The position numbers and the translations under genes are program-made. From the NCBI GenBank assembly GCA_030431335.1, contig JAUIJH010000002.1, forward strand, positions 1 through 64,000: DNA of 64,000 nt, read 5' to 3'. The notes beneath the pieces were generated by a model. It ran no database searches. It had not been told where the DNA came from and was given only the letters and a program-made list of their open reading frames with translations. Shown here piece by piece: positions 51,373 to 62,787 of the stretch. Position 1 is the stretch's first letter, and each line of letters starts with the position of its first letter. Origin of the DNA: Alphaproteobacteria bacterium. Its GTDB lineage: Bacteria > Pseudomonadota > Alphaproteobacteria > Rhizobiales > Amorphaceae.

Positions 51373-52629
51373 TCAGCCCAGCGCGTCGATCATGGGCTGG
51401 GTGATGAGGCAGACGCCGCTGTCCGTGCGGCGGAAGCGGCGCGCGTCCTCCTGCGGGTCTTCGCCCACCACCAGGCCTTCGGGGATGTGTACGCCGCCGT
51501 CGATGACGACGTTCTTCAGCCGCGCCCGCCGCCCGATATTGACGCCCGGCAGCGCCACCACGCGATGCAGCGAGGAGTAGGAGTTGCATTTGACGCGGGT
51601 GAACAACAGGCTCTGGTCGACGTTGCTGCCGGAGATGATCGAGCCGCCGCACACCATCGAGCTGGTGGCCGCGCCGCGCCGGTTGGGCTCGTCGTGGATG
51701 AACTTCGCCGGCGCGGTCAGCTCGGCGTAGGTCCAGATCGGCCACTCGTTGTCGTAGAGGTCGAGGTCGGGATCGAAGTCGGTGAGGTCGATGTTGGCGC
51801 GCCAGTAGGCGTCGATCGTGCCGACGTCGCGCCAGTAGGCTTTGCCGCTCTCGTTGCGCACGCAACTGTCGGAGAAGGAGTGCGCCACGGCCTTGCCGCT
51901 CTTCACGATGGCGGGGATGATGTCCTTGCCGAAATCGTGCGAGGAGTTGGGATCGGCGGCGTCCGCGCGCAGGTGGTCGAACAACTCGGTCGACTTGAAG
52001 ACGTAGATGCCCATGGAGGCGAGGGCGATGTCGGGCTTGCCGGGCATTGCCGGCGGATCGGCCGGCTTCTCGAAGAACTCGATGATCCGGGCGCTCTCGT
52101 CGATGTGCATAACGCCGAAGGCGGACGCCTCCTCGCGCGGAACCTCGACGCAGCCGACGGTGACGTCCGCGCCGCTTTCCACGTGCTGGCGCAGCATCAC
52201 CTCGTAGTCCTGCTTGTAGATGTGGTCGCCGGCCAGGATCACCATGTATTCGGGCGCATAGGCCTCGATGATGTCGATATTTTGAAACACCGCGTCGGCC
52301 GTGCCGAGATACCACTGCCCCTCGTCGACGCGCTGGGAGGCGGGGAGGATGTCGAGCCCCTCGCCGCGATCGACGGACAGGAAGTTCCAGCCCCGCTGCA
52401 GGTGGCGGATCAGCGAGTGCGCCTTGTACTGCGTCGCGACGCCGATCCGGCGAATGCCCGAGTTGATGGAGTTGGACAGCGCGAAATCGATGATCCGGCA
52501 CTTGCCGCCAAAGGGGACCGCAGGCTTGGCGCGCCGATCGGTCAGCTCGCGCAGGCGGCTGCCGCGTCCGCCGGCCAGGACGAATGCCATGGTGTTACGC
52601 GTCAGTCGATGGTTGGGGCCGTCGATCAT
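51373..52629 (-). CDS. glgC: Glucose-1-phosphate adenylyltransferase
   Basis: [69 protein letters not shown]. Confidence 0.96.
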   Translation of the reverse strand: MIDGPNHRLTRNTMAFVLAGGRGSRLRELTDRRAKPAVPFGGKCRIIDFALSNSINSGIRRIGVATQYKAHSLIRHLQRGWNFLSVDRGEGLDILPASQRVDEGQWYLGTADAVFQNIDIIEAYAPEYMVILAGDHIYKQDYEVMLRQHVESGADVTVGCVEVPREEASAFGVMHIDESARIIEFFEKPADPPAMPGKPDIALASMGIYVFKSTELFDHLRADAADPNSSHDFGKDIIPAIVKSGKAVAHSFSDSCVRNESGKAYWRDVGTIDAYWRANIDLTDFDPDLDLYDNEWPIWTYAELTAPAKFIHDEPNRRGAATSSMVCGGSIISGSNVDQSLLFTRVKCNSYSSLHRVVALPGVNIGRRARLKNVVIDGGVHIPEGLVVGEDPQEDARRFRRTDSGVCLITQPMIDALG

Positions 52630-52744
52630 CTTCGTCTCCTCCCTGTTGCCGCGGCGCTCGGTCTTCGTGCCGGCGGCGCCACCATCATAGTGGCTGCCGC
52701 AAGCGCTCGCGCCAACAATAACGCGCCATGTGCCCGTGCGTTCG

Positions 52745-55180
52745 TCAGTGGGTGGGCTCGACCCCCCAAATATCGCGCGCGTATCCGCGGATCGTGCGGT
52801 CGCTGGAGAAGAACCCGCACTTGGCGGTGTTGATGACGGCGCTGCGCGTCCACGCGCTCTGGCCGCGCCAGGATTCCTCCACCAACCGTTGGGCCTGCCA
52901 GTATGCGTCGAAATCGGCGCACACCATGAAGTAGTCGCCGTGATGGATGGTCTCGACCAGGCCCTTGAAGCGGTCGGGCTGTTCCGGCGAGAAGTACCCC
53001 GTCTCGATCTTGTTGAGGACGTCCGCGAGGCGCGGCGAGTTGGCGATGCATTCGGCCGGGTTGTTGTGCGGGCGCCGCTCGGCCACCTCCGTCGCGGTGA
53101 GGCCGAAGATGAAGATGTTGTCGCGCCCGACGCAATCGCTGATCTCGACGTTGGCGCCGTCCAGCGTGCCCACCGTCAGGGCGCCGTTCAGCGCGAACTT
53201 CATGTTGCCGGTGCCGGAGGCTTCCATCCCGGCGGTGGAGATCTGCTCGGAGACGTTGGCGGCCGGAATGAGCCGCTCCGCCATCGAGACGTTGTAGTTG
53301 GGCGGGAAGACGACGGTCAGCTTGCCCCTGACGTCTGGATCGGCGTTCACCTTGGCGGCGACGTCGTTGATCAGCTTGATAATCAGCTTCGCCATGAAGT
53401 AGCCCGGCGCCGCCTTGCCGCCGAAGATCTTGACCCGCGCGGGGCGATCGGCGGTCGGATCGCGCTTGATCTCCTCGTAGAGGGCGATGGTCTCCAGGAT
53501 GTTGAGGAACTGGCGCTTGTATTCGTGGAAGCGTTTCACCTGGATGTCGAAGATGGCGTCGGGGTCCGCCTTCAACGCCATCTCGCGCGCGATCCAGTTG
53601 CTGAGCGCCACCTTGTTGTGCCGCTTGGCGGCGGCGAAATGCTGGCGGAAGCCGGCATCGTCGGCGTAGGGGGTCAGCTCCTCGAGCGCCTCCAGGTGGT
53701 CGATCCAGCGCTCGCCGATGGTCTCCACCAGGAGCTTGCGCAGCGGCGGGTTGCAGCCGTACAGCCAGCGCCGCGGCGTCACCCCGTTGGTCTCGTTGAC
53801 GATGCGGTCGGGGTGAACCTGGTTCAGCTCGGCGAAAATGGTCTGCCGCACCAGCTCCGTGTGCAGGGCCGAAACGCCATTCACCTTGTGCGCGGTGATG
53901 AAGGCGAGCTCGCCCATGCGCACCACCCCGTCGCCGATGATCTTGACGCTGTCGCTGCGCGGGCGGCCGGCGTCGGCGCAGTCCTTGGCGTGGCGCTCGT
54001 CGATGCGGCCGATCAGCTCGTAGTGGCGCGGCAGGCAGTGGCGCATCAGGTCGACCGGCCACTTCTCCAGCGCTTCCGGCAACAGCGTGTGGTTGGTGTA
54101 GGACAAGCAGCCGTTGGCGATGTCGTAGGCTTCGTCGAAGGCGAGGCCCCGCTCGTCCACAAGGCGGCGGATGAGCTCGGGCGCCGCGATGGCGGGGTGC
54201 GTGTCGTTGAGCTGGATCGCGACCTTTTGGGGCAGCGTGCGCAGGTCCGTGTTGTAGAGGTCGAAGCGGCGCAGGATGTCGCCGATCGAGGCGGCGGTGA
54301 AGAAATACTCCTGCTTCAGGCGAAGCTCGCGGCCCTGGTGGGTGGAATCGTCCGGGTAGAGCACGCGGCTGATCGTCTCCGCCAGCACGGCCGGCGCGGC
54401 GGCGCCCAGATAGTCGCCCCGGTTGAATGCCTGCAGCTCGAACTCGCGCGTCGGCTTGGCCGACCACAGGCGCAGCGTGTTGACCCAGCGCGCCCGCCAG
54501 CCCGGCACCGGCGTGTCGTAGGCGGCGGCCAGCACCGTCTCGGCGGCGCGCCACTCGGCCCGGTCGCCCTCGCCGGGCACCGTCTCGCCGCCGAAGCGGA
54601 TGGGGTAGGTGGCCTCGCGCCGCTCGAACTCCCACACGTGGGACTGCGCGAGCCAGTCCTCCGCCTCCTCGGACTGCCAGCCGTCCTCGAAACCTTGCTC
54701 GAAGATGCCGTGATTGTAGCGGATGCCGTAGCCCATGGCGGCGATGCCGAGCGTCGACATGGAATCCATGCAGCAGGCCGCGAGCCGGCCGAGACCGCCG
54801 TTGCCGAGCGCGGCGTCCGGCTCGCTCTCCACCAGGGCGGTGTAGTCGACCCCGAGGTCGGCCATCGCCTGCCGGGCGGCCTCGTCGACGCCGATATTGG
54901 CGGCGGCGTCCTGCAGCAGCCGGCCGATCAGGAACTCCATCGACAGATAGTAGACGCGCTTGCGCTTCTCGCGCTCGGCCCGCTCGTTGGCGGAAAGCCA
55001 TGGCAGCACGAGGAGGTCGCGCACCGCGTGGGACAGCGCGACGCGCCAGTCCGTCAGGCTGGCAAGAGCTTTTGCCCGGCCGATCGAGAACGTGAGGTGA
55101 TGCTCGACGCGCGCACGCAACTCATCCGCGGAGAGTGGTGCCTTCATGTGGGCGATGGGGGCAGGGTGATCCGGCGCCAT
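52745..55180 (-). CDS. glgP: Glycogen phosphorylase
   Basis: [81 protein letters not shown]. Confidence 0.96.
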   Translation of the reverse strand: MAPDHPAPIAHMKAPLSADELRARVEHHLTFSIGRAKALASLTDWRVALSHAVRDLLVLPWLSANERAEREKRKRVYYLSMEFLIGRLLQDAAANIGVDEAARQAMADLGVDYTALVESEPDAALGNGGLGRLAACCMDSMSTLGIAAMGYGIRYNHGIFEQGFEDGWQSEEAEDWLAQSHVWEFERREATYPIRFGGETVPGEGDRAEWRAAETVLAAAYDTPVPGWRARWVNTLRLWSAKPTREFELQAFNRGDYLGAAAPAVLAETISRVLYPDDSTHQGRELRLKQEYFFTAASIGDILRRFDLYNTDLRTLPQKVAIQLNDTHPAIAAPELIRRLVDERGLAFDEAYDIANGCLSYTNHTLLPEALEKWPVDLMRHCLPRHYELIGRIDERHAKDCADAGRPRSDSVKIIGDGVVRMGELAFITAHKVNGVSALHTELVRQTIFAELNQVHPDRIVNETNGVTPRRWLYGCNPPLRKLLVETIGERWIDHLEALEELTPYADDAGFRQHFAAAKRHNKVALSNWIAREMALKADPDAIFDIQVKRFHEYKRQFLNILETIALYEEIKRDPTADRPARVKIFGGKAAPGYFMAKLIIKLINDVAAKVNADPDVRGKLTVVFPPNYNVSMAERLIPAANVSEQISTAGMEASGTGNMKFALNGALTVGTLDGANVEISDCVGRDNIFIFGLTATEVAERRPHNNPAECIANSPRLADVLNKIETGYFSPEQPDRFKGLVETIHHGDYFMVCADFDAYWQAQRLVEESWRGQSAWTRSAVINTAKCGFFSSDRTIRGYARDIWGVEPTH

Positions 55181-55432
55181 TCATCCTCCTTGGCCTCTGC
55201 GCCGCGCCATTGTGCCGCGTCGCTGTGGGGTTGATTTGGCCTGACAGCAATAACGAGGCCGGGCAAGCCTGCCGGCGCGCTTTTTGTGGTGACTGGGGCT
55301 GCTCTGAGCGTGGGGCATGGCAGCCCTGAACCCAGCCGGGGTGCTGGGACGCGCCCGCGACGCTACCTCTGTTGCAGATGATGCAACGGGGCCGGCGAAC
55401 CGCCGCCAGCCCATCCGGTTCGAGGAACGACG

Positions 55433-55630
55433 ATGACCACCTCCCTGCTCGCCCGCTGGCGCTCGGCCCTGGAAGAGCGCGCCGCTTTCCGCGACGCCAT
55501 TTCCCGCACCACGCGTGAACTCGATTCCTACAGCCCCGGCGACCTCGCCGAGCTGGGCCTGTCGCCCAGCGATATCCCCCGCATCGCCCGCGAGACGGCG
55601 GAAGCCCGTTTCGGTCGCGGGTCGCGATAG
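55433..55630 (+). CDS. DUF1127 family small protein
   Basis: 65 aa: RDAISRTTRELDSYSPGDLAELGLSPSDIPRIARETAEARFGR. Confidence 0.8.
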   Translation: MTTSLLARWRSALEERAAFRDAISRTTRELDSYSPGDLAELGLSPSDIPRIARETAEARFGRGSR

Positions 55631-55693
55631 TTCCTCTGCAAGGCCGGCCACGCCGTTAACGGGCTGGCGCTGACCTCGTTGCTGCAAGCCACA

Positions 55694-55714
55694 CCCCACG
55701 CCGCGTGCGTGGGG
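55694..55714. terminator. Hairpin CCCCACGC-CGCGT-GCGTGGGG between convergent genes
   Basis: Perfect 8-bp stem, 5-nt loop between DUF1127 gene and eda. Confidence 0.45.
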
Positions 55715-55741
55715 AGGCCACCCTAGCGGCGATACCTGTTT

Positions 55742-56368
55742 TCAGGCCGCCTTGAGTTGGGCCGCTTCGGCGGCCAGCGCGGTGATGCCGTCCCAGTCGC
55801 CAGCCGCCAGCTTGTCGCCGGGCGCGACCCATGAGCCGCCGACGCACACCACGTTGGGCAGGCTGAGATAGTCGAGGGCGTTTGCCTTCGACACGCCGCC
55901 GGTGGGGCAGAACAGCAGTCCCTTGAGAGGGCTTGCCCAAGCCTTGAGCGCCGGTGCCCCGCCGTTGGCCTCGGCGGGGAAGAACTTCAGCACCGACAAG
56001 CCACGCTCGGCCGCCGCCATCGCCTCGCTGGGCGTCGCGACGCCTGGGAGCATGGGTAGGCCCACCTCGTCCGCCGTGTCGAGCAGTTTCGCGCTCAATC
56101 CGGGCGAAACGCCGAAGCGGGCGCCGGCGGCGTGTGCGTTCTTCACGTCCTGCGGCGTGCGCAGCGTGCCGGCGCCGACCACTGCGTCGGGCGCGGCGTC
56201 GATCATCGCGCGGATCACGTCGAGCGCGGCGGGGGTGCGCAGCGTCACCTCCAGCGCCTTCAGCCCGCCTGCCGCCAAGGCCTTGGCGAGCGGCGCGGCC
56301 ACCGACACGTCCTCCACCACCAGAACCGGGATGACCGGCGCCAGCCGGCAGACCGCGAGAATGTCCAT
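55742..56368 (-). CDS. eda: 2-dehydro-3-deoxy-6-phosphogluconate aldolase
   Basis: PVIPVLVVEDVSVAAPLAKALAAGGLKALEVTLRTPAALDVI, VGAGTLRTPQDVKNAHAAGARFGVSPG, KFFPAEANGG. Confidence 0.94.
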   Translation of the reverse strand: MDILAVCRLAPVIPVLVVEDVSVAAPLAKALAAGGLKALEVTLRTPAALDVIRAMIDAAPDAVVGAGTLRTPQDVKNAHAAGARFGVSPGLSAKLLDTADEVGLPMLPGVATPSEAMAAAERGLSVLKFFPAEANGGAPALKAWASPLKGLLFCPTGGVSKANALDYLSLPNVVCVGGSWVAPGDKLAAGDWDGITALAAEAAQLKAA

Positions 56369-56386
56369 CTGAGATGCCTCCAGTTG

Positions 56387-58192
56387 CTAAACGACGACCG
56401 CCGCGCCGGTCTCGCCGGCGCCGACGACGGCACGGAAGGCGCTGAACAGCTCCCGCCCGATCCCCTCGTGGCTGTCCGACAGGTCCACCTCGACCGGCGG
56501 CCGGGCCGCGAACTCGGCCGCATCCACCTTGACCTCCACGGTGCCCGCGACGGCATCGACGCGCACCACGTCGCCGTCGCGCAGCTTGGCGATGGGCCCG
56601 CCGTCCGCCGCTTCCGGCGACAGGTGGATGGCCGAGGGCACCTTGCCGGAGGCGCCCGACATGCGCCCGTCGGTCACCAGCGCCACCTTGTGGCCCCGGT
56701 CGAGCGTGACGCCGAGGCACGGGGTGAGCGAATGCAGCTCCGGCATCCCGTTGGCCTTGGGGCCCTGGAAGCGCACCACCACCACCATGTCGCGGTCGAA
56801 CTCGCCGGCCTTGAAGGCCGCCTTCACCGCCTCCTGGTCGTGGAAGATGCGCACCGGCGCCTCCACGATGTGGTTCTCCGGCTTCACCGCCGACACCTTC
56901 ATGACGGCCCGGCCGAGATTGCCGGTCAATAGCTTCAGCCCGCCGGTGGGCTGGAAGGCGTCCGCCACGGGGCGCAGGATGTCGTGCTTGCCGCTCTCGC
57001 CCGCGCCCGGGCGCCACACGATCTCGCCGCCCTCCAGCTTGGGCTCCTCGGTATAGCGGCGCAGCCCGTGGCCGGCGATGGTGGACACGTCCTCGTGCAG
57101 CAGCCCCGCGTCCAGGAGCTCGCCGATCATGAAGCCGAGCCCACCCGCGGCGTGGAAGTGGTTCACGTCCGCGATGCCGTTGGGATAGACGCGCGCCATC
57201 AGCGGCGTCACCTCCGAGATCTCGGCCATGTCCTGCCAGTCGATCAGGACACCCGCGGCCCGCGCCATCGCCACCAGGTGAAGGACGAGATTGGTCGACC
57301 CGCCCGTCGCCGACAGGCCCACCACGCCGTTGACGAAGGCTCGCTCGTCGAGCACCTCCGACACCGGCGTGAAGGCGTTGCCCTTGGCGGTGATGGCGAG
57401 CGCCCGGCGCGCGGCCTCGGCGGTCAGCGCATCGCGCAGCGGCGTGTTGGGGTTGACGAAGCTCGCGCCCGGCAGGTGCAGCCCCATGAACTCCATCAGC
57501 ATCTGGTTGGTGTTGGCGGTGCCGTAGAAGGTGCACGTGCCGGGGCCGTGATAGGACGCCATCTCGGCCTTCAACAGCTCCTCGCGCCCGATCTCGCCCG
57601 AGGCGAAGCGCTGGCGGACCTTGGATTTCTCGTCGTTGGGCAGGCCGCTCGTCATCGGCCCCGCGGGCGCGAAGATCGCGGGCAGGTGGCCGAACGTCGC
57701 CGCCGCGATCACGAGGCCGGGCACGATCTTGTCGCAAACGCCGAGATAAATCGCGGCATCGTAGCAATTGTGGCTGAGCGAGACGCCGGCCGCCAGCGCG
57801 ATCACATCGCGCGAGAACAGGGACAGCTCCATGCCCGGCTGGCCTTGGGTGACGCCGTCGCACATCGCCGGGACGCCGCCGGCCACCTGTGCCGTGCCGC
57901 CGGCTTCGCGCGCCGCGGCCTTGATGAGGTCGGGAAAGCGCTCGAACGGCTGATGCGCCGACAGCATGTCGTTGTAGGCGGTGATGATGGCGATGTTGCC
58001 GCCCGAATCCTTCGCGATGGCGTCCTTGTCGGTGCCGCTCGCGGCGGTGACGTGGGCAATGTTGCCACAGGAAAGGTGCGCCCGCGCCGGGCCCGCTTCG
58101 GCCGCCCGCCGGCAGCGCTCCAGATAGCGCCGCCGCGTGTCGGCGGAGCGCTCTTTGATGCGGTCCGTGACCGCCGAGATCGTGGCATGCAT
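56387..58192 (-). CDS. edd: Phosphogluconate dehydratase
   Basis: [67 protein letters not shown]. Confidence 0.95.
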   Translation of the reverse strand: MHATISAVTDRIKERSADTRRRYLERCRRAAEAGPARAHLSCGNIAHVTAASGTDKDAIAKDSGGNIAIITAYNDMLSAHQPFERFPDLIKAAAREAGGTAQVAGGVPAMCDGVTQGQPGMELSLFSRDVIALAAGVSLSHNCYDAAIYLGVCDKIVPGLVIAAATFGHLPAIFAPAGPMTSGLPNDEKSKVRQRFASGEIGREELLKAEMASYHGPGTCTFYGTANTNQMLMEFMGLHLPGASFVNPNTPLRDALTAEAARRALAITAKGNAFTPVSEVLDERAFVNGVVGLSATGGSTNLVLHLVAMARAAGVLIDWQDMAEISEVTPLMARVYPNGIADVNHFHAAGGLGFMIGELLDAGLLHEDVSTIAGHGLRRYTEEPKLEGGEIVWRPGAGESGKHDILRPVADAFQPTGGLKLLTGNLGRAVMKVSAVKPENHIVEAPVRIFHDQEAVKAAFKAGEFDRDMVVVVRFQGPKANGMPELHSLTPCLGVTLDRGHKVALVTDGRMSGASGKVPSAIHLSPEAADGGPIAKLRDGDVVRVDAVAGTVEVKVDAAEFAARPPVEVDLSDSHEGIGRELFSAFRAVVGAGETGAAVVV

Positions 58193-58301
58193 GGCCGCCT
58201 CCTTTTGAGGGTCAGTCGGCAGATGGCGGGCAGGACCGCCTTTCAAGAGCACATACGTCCGGCCGGCGCGAATTCCAAACGCCGGCCGCCGGTTCGTCGC
58301 G

Positions 58302-59768
58302 TCAGCCGATCTCGCGCCAGCGCCGCCCGTCGCGGTGCATCAGCATCAGGGCGTCTTCGGGGCCGGCCGAGCCGGGGTCGTAGGTGGGCGGGTATTCCGC
58401 CCGCTCCTCCCACGCCGCGATGATCGGATCGACCCACGCCCAGGCCGCCTCCACCTCGTCGCCGCGCATGAACAGCGTCTGATCGCCGCGCACCACGTCC
58501 ATGACCAGGCGCTCGTAAGCGTCGGGCATGCGCAGCTTGGCGGCCTGCAGGCGGTCGGCGAAGGTCATGTCGAGCTCGGCCGGGGCGAGGCGCATGCCGC
58601 CGGGGCCGGGATCCTTGATGGTCATCGTCAGGCGGATGCCCTCGTCGGGCTGCAGCCGGATCGCCAGCACGTTGTGCCCGGCCTTGCCGTTCTTGGCGGT
58701 CGGAAAGATGGAGTGCGGCACGGCCTTGAAGGTGACCGAAATCTCCGAAACCCGCGCCCTCAGCCGCTTGCCGGTGCGCAGGTAGAACGGCACGTCCGCC
58801 CAGCGCCAGTTGCTCACGTGCGTCTTCAGGGCGACGAAGGTCTCGGTGTGGCTGGTGGGGTTGTCCACCTCCTCCTGGTAGGAGGGGTTGCCCTTGCCGG
58901 CGGCATATTGGCCGCGCACCATGTCGTCCGCGTCGGTGATCGGCGCCAGCGCGCGCAGCACCTTCAGCTTCTCGTCGCGCACCGCGTTGGGCTCGAAGTT
59001 GGCCGGCGGCTCCATCGCGATCAGGCACAGGAGCTGGAGCATGTGGTTCTGCACCATGTCGCGCATCGCGCCGATGCCGTCATAGTAGGCGCCGCGCCCT
59101 TCCACGCCGACGCTTTCGGCGACGGTGATCTGCACGTGGTCCACGTGCCCGGCGTTCCACAACGGTTCGAACAGGTTGTTGGCGAAGCGCAGCGCCATCA
59201 GGTTCTGCACCGTCTCCTTGCCGAGATAGTGGTCGATCCGGTAGATCTGCCGCTCCTCGAACTTGGAGCCAAGGAACTGGTTGAGCTTGTGGGCCGACGC
59301 GAGGTCGCGCCCCAGCGGCTTCTCGACCACGATGCGCGGCTCGCCCTCCGTCAGCCCCACCTCGCTCATGCGCGTGACGACGGGCTCGAAGAAGCGCGGC
59401 GCCACCGAAAGATAGAACACGCGCGGACGGCCGCTGCCGTCGTCCTTGTAGGGCAGGAGGCTCGCCCAGCCGGATTCCGACATGGCGTCGACACGATGAT
59501 AGTCGATCATTGTCAGGAAGCGGTCGACGCAATCCTTGTCCAGCGCGTCCGGCCCGACGAATTCGTTCAGCGCCTCCAGCACGATGTTGCGATAGTTTTC
59601 GGTGGAATGCTCGCTGGAGGCGGCGCCGCGGATGCGCGCGTCGGGAGGCATTTGACCGTCGTGCAGGCGGTGGTAGAGGGCCGGAATGAGCTTGCGGCGC
59701 GCAAGGTCCCCTGTCGCGCCGAACACCACGAGATCGAAGGGTTCGACGGGTACAACGCGTGCGACCAT
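58302..59768 (-). CDS. zwf: Glucose-6-phosphate dehydrogenase
   Basis: [62 protein letters not shown]. Confidence 0.95.
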   Translation of the reverse strand: MVARVVPVEPFDLVVFGATGDLARRKLIPALYHRLHDGQMPPDARIRGAASSEHSTENYRNIVLEALNEFVGPDALDKDCVDRFLTMIDYHRVDAMSESGWASLLPYKDDGSGRPRVFYLSVAPRFFEPVVTRMSEVGLTEGEPRIVVEKPLGRDLASAHKLNQFLGSKFEERQIYRIDHYLGKETVQNLMALRFANNLFEPLWNAGHVDHVQITVAESVGVEGRGAYYDGIGAMRDMVQNHMLQLLCLIAMEPPANFEPNAVRDEKLKVLRALAPITDADDMVRGQYAAGKGNPSYQEEVDNPTSHTETFVALKTHVSNWRWADVPFYLRTGKRLRARVSEISVTFKAVPHSIFPTAKNGKAGHNVLAIRLQPDEGIRLTMTIKDPGPGGMRLAPAELDMTFADRLQAAKLRMPDAYERLVMDVVRGDQTLFMRGDEVEAAWAWVDPIIAAWEERAEYPPTYDPGSAGPEDALMLMHRDGRRWREIG

Positions 59769-59992
59769 CGCTGGGCTCCATAGCAGGTACGACTGGCGGG
59801 GCGCTCGCAAGACGCATGCCCCGCGCCAAGATAGTGAGACGTGCGGGCCGCAGCCAGGCATTCATCCCTGCGCCAGCGTCCCGCGTCGACCCCGCAGATA
59901 CCACACTGTACGCTCCCGTCCGCCCCCGAGGCTGAACAATTGCGCGGCACCCGTCCCGGACCCGTCTCCCCCCTTCGTGCAAAGGGCCTGAA

Positions 59993-61482
59993 ATGAGCGA
60001 AAATTCCAGCGCTGCCGATGCCCAGGCGCGCATCGTGGCCTTCCTGGCCAGCCCCGCCGCGCACGGCGGCGCGCAGCCGGCGCACATCGAAACGCATTTG
60101 TCGCACCTTTCCTCGGCCCCGAGATCGCGCTGAAGCTGAAGAAGGCGATCGCCTGGAGCGTCGTCGACTATTCGAGCCTTGCCGCCCGCGAGCGCTTCTG
60201 CCGGCGCGAACTGGAGATCAACGAGCCCAACGCACCCGAGATCTACCTGTCGGTCGAGCCGGTTTGCGAGGGGCCGGACGGCCTTGCCGTCGGCGGCGAC
60301 GGCGAGGTGGTGGACTACGTCCTCAAGATGCACCGCTTCCCCGACAAGGCGCAGCTCGACCGGGTGGTCGAGGCCGGGATCTTCACCGTCGCGCTGGCGG
60401 AAGCGACGGCCGACACCATCGCCGCGCTCCACCGCCGCGCCCCGATCGTGCGCCGGCGCGATCACCACGCCCATGTCGCGACGCTCGCCGAGCAGCTCGC
60501 GCGCGACGTCGCCGCCGAACTCGGCGAGGCGGACGCGGCCGACGTCGCCGCCTGGGCCGATGCCTGCCGCGCCGCCCTTGCCGCCAACGCGACACGCATC
60601 GATGCGCGCGCGCGGCACGGGTTCGTGCGCCGCTGCCACGGCGACCTGCACCTGTCCAACCTGTGCCTGTGGCACGGCGAGCCGGTCGCCTTCGACGCCA
60701 TCGAGTTCTCCGAGGAGATCGCCACCATCGACGTGATGTACGACCTCGCCTTCGTGCTCATCGACCTGGAACATCGCGGCCATGCGGACCGTGCGAGCGT
60801 GCTCCTGTCGCGCTACCTGCAACGCACCCGCGACTATGGCGCATTGGCGCTGGCGCCGCTCTACCGGAGCCTGCGCCATATGGTGCGCGCGCTGGTGGGC
60901 GCCCGCAAAGGGCGGGACGTGTCGGCCCACCTTGCGGCGGCGCGGCGGATCCTGGCGCCCGGCGCGCCGCCGTCGCTCATCGCCATCGGCGGCCTGTCGG
61001 GCTCCGGCAAGAGCACCGTCGCGCGGAGCCTGTCGGCCGCCACCGGCACCGTCGTCCTGCGCTCCGACGTCGCGCGCAAGACGCTGTTCGGCCTCGAGCC
61101 GGAGGACCCCTTGCCCGAGGAGGCCTACACCGAGGCGATGTCGCAGCTCGTCTACCGGCGTCTTGCCACCGATGCGCGCCGCGCGCTCGCCGCCGGCGCG
61201 TCCGTCATCCTCGATGCGACGTTCCTCGCCCCGGCCGAGCGCGACATGGCCCGCCGTCTCGCCGCCGGCGCCGGCGTCGCCTTCCACGGCATCTTCCTGG
61301 AGGCGCCGCCCGCCATTTTGCGCGCGCGCGTCGCCGCCCGCCGGCACGACGCGTCCGACGCCGACGCGAGCGTCGTCTCCCTCCAGAGCGAGCGGGATCT
61401 GGGCCCGCTCGACTGGACGCGCATGAATGCCCAGCGGCCCACGGCCGACCTCGCCCGCGCGATCATCGCACTGGGGGCCTAA
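59993..61482 (+). pseudogene. APH-like/AAA bifunctional kinase (COG2187 + COG0645 type), disrupted by a 1-nt frameshift near 60106-60111
   Basis: Frame from ATG 59993 gives ...AQPAHIETHLSHL then stops at 60131-60133; continuing in the next frame gives FLGPEIALKLKKAIAWSVVDYSSLAARERFCRRELEINEPNAPEIYLSVEPV...; APH HGDLHLSN and P-loop GLSGSGKST. Confidence 0.75.
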
Positions 61483-62216
61483 CCTCGGGGCTTTTCGTGC
61501 GCGGCGAGCCAGTCGGCGACGATGCGCCGGTGCCGCGCGGCGCCGTAGCTGGGGAAATGCCCGGCGTGCACCACGCGCACCGGCAGGTCGTGGAGGCGCA
61601 CCATGGAGCGGTAATAGTCGGCCGCGTTTGCGTGGTAGGTGTCCTCCACCAGCGGCCCGTCATAGACGATGTCGCCGGCGAACAGGATGCCGCTCGCCCG
61701 CTCGAACAGCGCGATGCCGCCGGGCGAATGGCCCGGCGTGTGGATCACCTCGAAGCGCCGGTCGCCCAGATCGATCACGTCGCCGTCGGCAACCGTGCGC
61801 GTGGCGGGTGCGGCGCGCACCTTGTAGGTGGCGCTCTCGTAGGGTGTGGGCGGCAGGATATCGAAGATGTCGTCGGTCACGTAGGGGTCGGCGAGCGTCG
61901 CCCGGTTCTGCGGGTCGGCGAGGATGGCCGCCTCCGCTTCGTGCACCACGCGGTCGGCGAACTCGTGGTGGCAGCCGATGTGGTCGAAGTGGGTGTGGCT
62001 CGCGACGGCGGTCAGCGGCCGCTCCGTCACCAGCGGCACCCACTGGCGCAGCGGCACCACGCCCATGCCCGAATCAACCAGCATGTCGCCGTCCCGCCCG
62101 CGCACGTGCCACATGTTGCAGCGATAGAATTCCTGGATGAAGGGCTCGCCGATGTGGCTGACGCCATCGCCCATCGGCGTCACCTGGTACCAGTCTTGCG
62201 GCCGCGCGCGCTGCAT
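61479..62216 (-). CDS. MBL-fold metallo-hydrolase
   Basis: ASHTHFDHIGCHHEF, HTPGHSPGGIALFE, LFAGDIVYDG. Confidence 0.88.
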   Translation of the reverse strand: MQRARPQDWYQVTPMGDGVSHIGEPFIQEFYRCNMWHVRGRDGDMLVDSGMGVVPLRQWVPLVTERPLTAVASHTHFDHIGCHHEFADRVVHEAEAAILADPQNRATLADPYVTDDIFDILPPTPYESATYKVRAAPATRTVADGDVIDLGDRRFEVIHTPGHSPGGIALFERASGILFAGDIVYDGPLVEDTYHANAADYYRSMVRLHDLPVRVVHAGHFPSYGAARHRRIVADWLAAHEKPRG

Positions 62217-62506
62217 GGTCGGTCCTTTGCAAATGGCCCGATCGGCAAAAGTCGGCCGATCGCATGGGCACCGTGCCGTCCGCGCGCTCCGCCGTCGGCG
62301 GCAGGTGCGCGGCGAGGACGATATCGCCCGCCGTCGCCATTTCGGGCAAGAACCCGGCTGCCGGCAACCCGTCTTTGGGGGGGCGGCGACGGGGAGATAT
62401 CACCGCCGGCGGGCGCCACCCCAATCGCGGGCGCCGGGCTTATCCCCGTGCGGCCGCCGGCGCTTATCCTTCGCAAGACGAAACAAGCCGACCGGAGGAC
62501 CCTGCG

Positions 62507-62776
62507 ATGCCGGCACAAGACACCTACCGTTCCTACGACCGCGGGCTGAACGCGCCCGCCGCCGATGCCTTTGCCATCACGCCCAACGATGCGACCGACC
62601 TCGCCATCGCCGCGCGCGCCATCTATGTCGGCGGGGCGGGCAACCTCGAGATCGTCACGCTGGCCGGCAGCACGGTGCAGTTCACCGGCCTCGGCGCCGG
62701 CACCACCTTGCCCTGCAGCGCGGTGCGCGTCCGCGCCACCAACACCACCGCCACGGGCCTCGTCGGCCTCGTCTGA
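62507..62776 (+). CDS. Spike base protein, RCAP_Rcc01079 family-like (gene transfer agent/phage tail-associated)
   Basis: 89 aa: ADAFAITPNDATDLAIAARAIYVGGAGNLEIVTLAGSTVQFTGLGAGTTLPCSAVRVRATNTTATGLVGLV. Confidence 0.65.
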   Translation: MPAQDTYRSYDRGLNAPAADAFAITPNDATDLAIAARAIYVGGAGNLEIVTLAGSTVQFTGLGAGTTLPCSAVRVRATNTTATGLVGLV

Positions 62777-62787
62777 GGCGGCCGGCG

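Noticed and set aside
52730-55234. 834-aa plus-strand ORF antisense to glgP
   Set aside because: Shadow of a well-supported glycogen phosphorylase; no domain signature
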